Shown here: positions 40,268 to 41,031 of the stretch, piece after piece
Numbering within the stretch: position 1 is the first letter of the stretch
How the letters are laid out: every line of letters begins with the position of its first letter
Origin: Candidatus Sabulitectum sp.
GTDB taxonomy: Bacteria > Fermentibacterota > Fermentibacteria > Fermentibacterales > JCC-6
Assembly (NCBI GenBank): GCA_029938555.1
Contig: JAOZUR010000023.1
Location: forward strand, 1-41,031
DNA: 41,031 nucleotides
Reading direction: 5' to 3'
Made by a program: the position numbers and the translations under genes
The notes under the pieces: model-generated
The model's input: only the letters and a program-made list of their open reading frames with translations
Databases searched by the model: none
What the model was told of the DNA's origin: nothing

Positions 40268-40924
40268 GGCAGTACATTATACTCGTCGGTGACGGGTGCA
40301 AGCTTAAACGGTTCAACTCTTTATACTTTTGGTAATGGTTACGGTACAGATCTTTACACTGTTCAAAAATTCAATCCAACAACAGGTTCTTCTACTGGTC
40401 AGTATATGACCCCTACTGATTTCCCCGGCCTTTCTCCTGCTGTTTATGACATTGCTTTTTCCACTTCAGGCATATGGGTAGCTCGAGATGAGGCAGATAG
40501 CCCAATTCTCAGATATAATACCATGGGAGAAGTTACTGGAAGTATTATGGGTAGTGTTATTCCTTCTGCTGCTGGGTTAGCTATTGATATTGATGGATTT
40601 CTCTGGGTTAGCGATCCTGATAATGACAAGATATATAAACTTGATTTGTCGTCTTCAGCCTCAGATAATGAATCATTTGCTATAGAAGAATTATCAATTT
40701 CTCCTTTTTGTAATCCATTCACATCAACAGCTCTTATTAATGCTGTTGGTTTTTCTGATGAAGCATCAGTAGAAGTTTTCGATTTACATGGAAGACTTCT
40801 TCATTCAGGTTTTATAAATGGTGGATCTTTTTCTTGGGATGCTACTTTAGATCCTGATGGAATGTACTTAGTTAATGTACGGGATCAACAGAATTCTTCG
40901 TCTTTAAGAATGACAAAAATCTAA
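40268..40924 (+). CDS. C-terminal continuation of the propeller protein, with T9SS-type sorting domain
   Basis: 218 codons in the same frame as the preceding part, directly after TGA. It starts GSTLYSSVTGASLNGSTLYTFGNG and continues the propeller blades (YDIAFSTSGIWVARDE, GLAIDIDGFLWVSDPDNDKIYKLDL). It ends in a T9SS type A domain (ISPFCNPFTSTALINA, VFDLHGRLLHSG, DPDGMYLVNVRD). The only near start, GTG 40289, has no ribosome site, so separate translation is unlikely. Either the gene is broken by a single-base nonsense change, or TGA is read through, possibly as selenocysteine. The intact frame over 650 bases suggests a recent mutation or real readthrough. Confidence 0.6.
   Translation, partial: GSTLYSSVTGASLNGSTLYTFGNGYGTDLYTVQKFNPTTGSSTGQYMTPTDFPGLSPAVYDIAFSTSGIWVARDEADSPILRYNTMGEVTGSIMGSVIPSAAGLAIDIDGFLWVSDPDNDKIYKLDLSSSASDNESFAIEELSISPFCNPFTSTALINAVGFSDEASVEVFDLHGRLLHSGFINGGSFSWDATLDPDGMYLVNVRDQQNSSSLRMTKI
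40281..40297 (+). other. SECIS-like hairpin 3' of the in-frame TGA
   Basis: ACTCGTC pairs with GACGGGT (7 bp with one T-G wobble) around the loop GGT. The loop begins 20 bases after TGA 40265-40267. Bacterial SECIS elements have a short stem just after UGA, with G in the first positions of the loop (GGU in E. coli fdhF) at similar distance. No bulged U is present. The match is suggestive, not proof. Confidence 0.3.
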
Positions 40925-40930
40925 GTTTTT

Positions 40931-40969
40931 ATAATGGGGGAGGTGCATTAGTGTCTCTCCCAATATTTT
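40931..40969 (+). terminator. Probable terminator of the propeller gene
   Basis: TGGGGGAG pairs with CTCTCCCA (8 bp with one G-T wobble) around 12 bases and is followed by ATATTTTA. It lies 10 bases after the stop at 40924. The T tract is interrupted, so efficiency is uncertain. Confidence 0.5.
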
Positions 40970-41018
40970 ACCTAGCAGGTAAACAGGTGTTTACTTCGCG
41001 AGTAAATTTAAGTATAGT
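40967..41018 (+). promoter_or_regulatory. Promoter with two 17-bp palindromes (operator-like)
   Basis: TTTACC-TAGCA-GGTAAA (40967-40983) and TTTACT-TCGCG-AGTAAA (40990-41006) are two perfect palindromes of one type, 23 bases apart. The left arm of the second serves as a -35 element 17 bases before TATAGT (41013-41018). GGAGG follows at 41025, just inside the right edge, so a rightward gene begins beyond the window. Confidence 0.5.
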
Positions 41019-41031
41019 AAGTGCGGAGGTG

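Noticed and set aside
40289-40924. Second propeller ORF as an independent gene starting at GTG 40289
   Set aside because: No ribosome site precedes the GTG, it begins mid-blade, and it is in frame with the upstream part. It is better seen as the same gene interrupted by TGA.
1-41031. Genome-wide reassignment of TGA to an amino acid
   Set aside because: TGA is used as the natural stop of several intact genes here (PilZ, the dolichol-kinase-like gene, M1 peptidase, MBL hydrolase, the receiver-ATPase gene, mutS), so only the single internal TGA near 40265 needs explaining.
1-41031. CRISPR arrays, IS elements, prophage or integrative elements
   Set aside because: No regularly spaced repeats, transposase, integrase or phage structural genes were seen; the only multi-copy sequences are the kinase-linker duplication and the right-edge palindromes.

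Overview
The window looks like chromosome of an uncultured Gram-negative bacterium of the FCB supergroup (Fermentibacterota or Cloacimonadota-like). This is inferred from gene content, not from a marker gene. The supporting signs are a PorV/PorQ-type outer-membrane protein, several secreted proteins ending in a type IX secretion (T9SS/Por) C-terminal sorting domain, a gingipain-like C25 peptidase, an MsbA-type exporter beside a heptosyltransferase-like GT9 enzyme, and AT-leaning DNA with strong GGAGG ribosome sites. Genes are tightly packed: neighbours commonly overlap as TAATG, ATGA or TAGTG, and some convergent genes share their last bases. I see no IS element, integrase, phage module or CRISPR array.

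Layout. 1-2 kb: the start of an MgtE-N-type protein and three tandem Tic20/DUF4870-like membrane paralogues, all leftward. 1.6-5.3 kb: a small membrane protein, a PilZ protein, the PorV-like protein, a dolichol-kinase-like enzyme and miaB, rightward. 5.3-7.2 kb: xseB, xseA and a small secreted protein, leftward. A 0.5-kb gene-free stretch follows. 7.7-11.2 kb: a nucleoside kinase with a ThrRS-like N-terminus and a secreted M1 metallopeptidase, closed by a bidirectional terminator. 11.3-13.3 kb: a cysteine-desulfurase-like enzyme and a cyclic-nucleotide-binding protein, leftward. 13.4-16.2 kb: a secreted beta-propeller protein, an SGNH-like protein and a HAD phosphatase. 16.1-19.4 kb: a lipid-kinase-family protein, an MliC-like secreted protein, a NYN plus cold-shock protein, an amidase, then secG and a tRNA-Leu. 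19.4-22.1 kb: a cysteine-less redoxin-fold protein, a TPR protein and an MBL hydrolase.

22.2-29.3 kb is the most distinctive block. It holds a stand-alone receiver protein, a large PAS hybrid histidine kinase with two receivers and an HPt domain, a GspE/PilB-type secretion/pilus ATPase with a receiver domain at BOTH ends, and a pseudopilin-like membrane protein. The order suggests a phosphorelay that acts directly on a type IV filament motor instead of through transcription.

29.3-32.5 kb: a gingipain-like T9SS peptidase and a propeller-like exported protein. 34.4-32.5 kb (leftward): an ECF sigma factor, its zinc-type anti-sigma factor and an HtrA-like PDZ protein that appears to have lost its catalytic His and Ser. 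34.5-39.9 kb: an MsbA-like exporter, a GT9 enzyme and mutS. 39.9-40.9 kb: a T9SS-type propeller protein interrupted by one in-frame TGA. That TGA is followed at bacterial-SECIS-like distance by a hairpin with a GGT loop, so it is either a nonsense mutation or a possible selenocysteine codon. The right edge carries two copies of a palindrome over a promoter-like sequence, apparently upstream of a gene outside the window.

All calls come from reading the sequence and translations. No database search was run.
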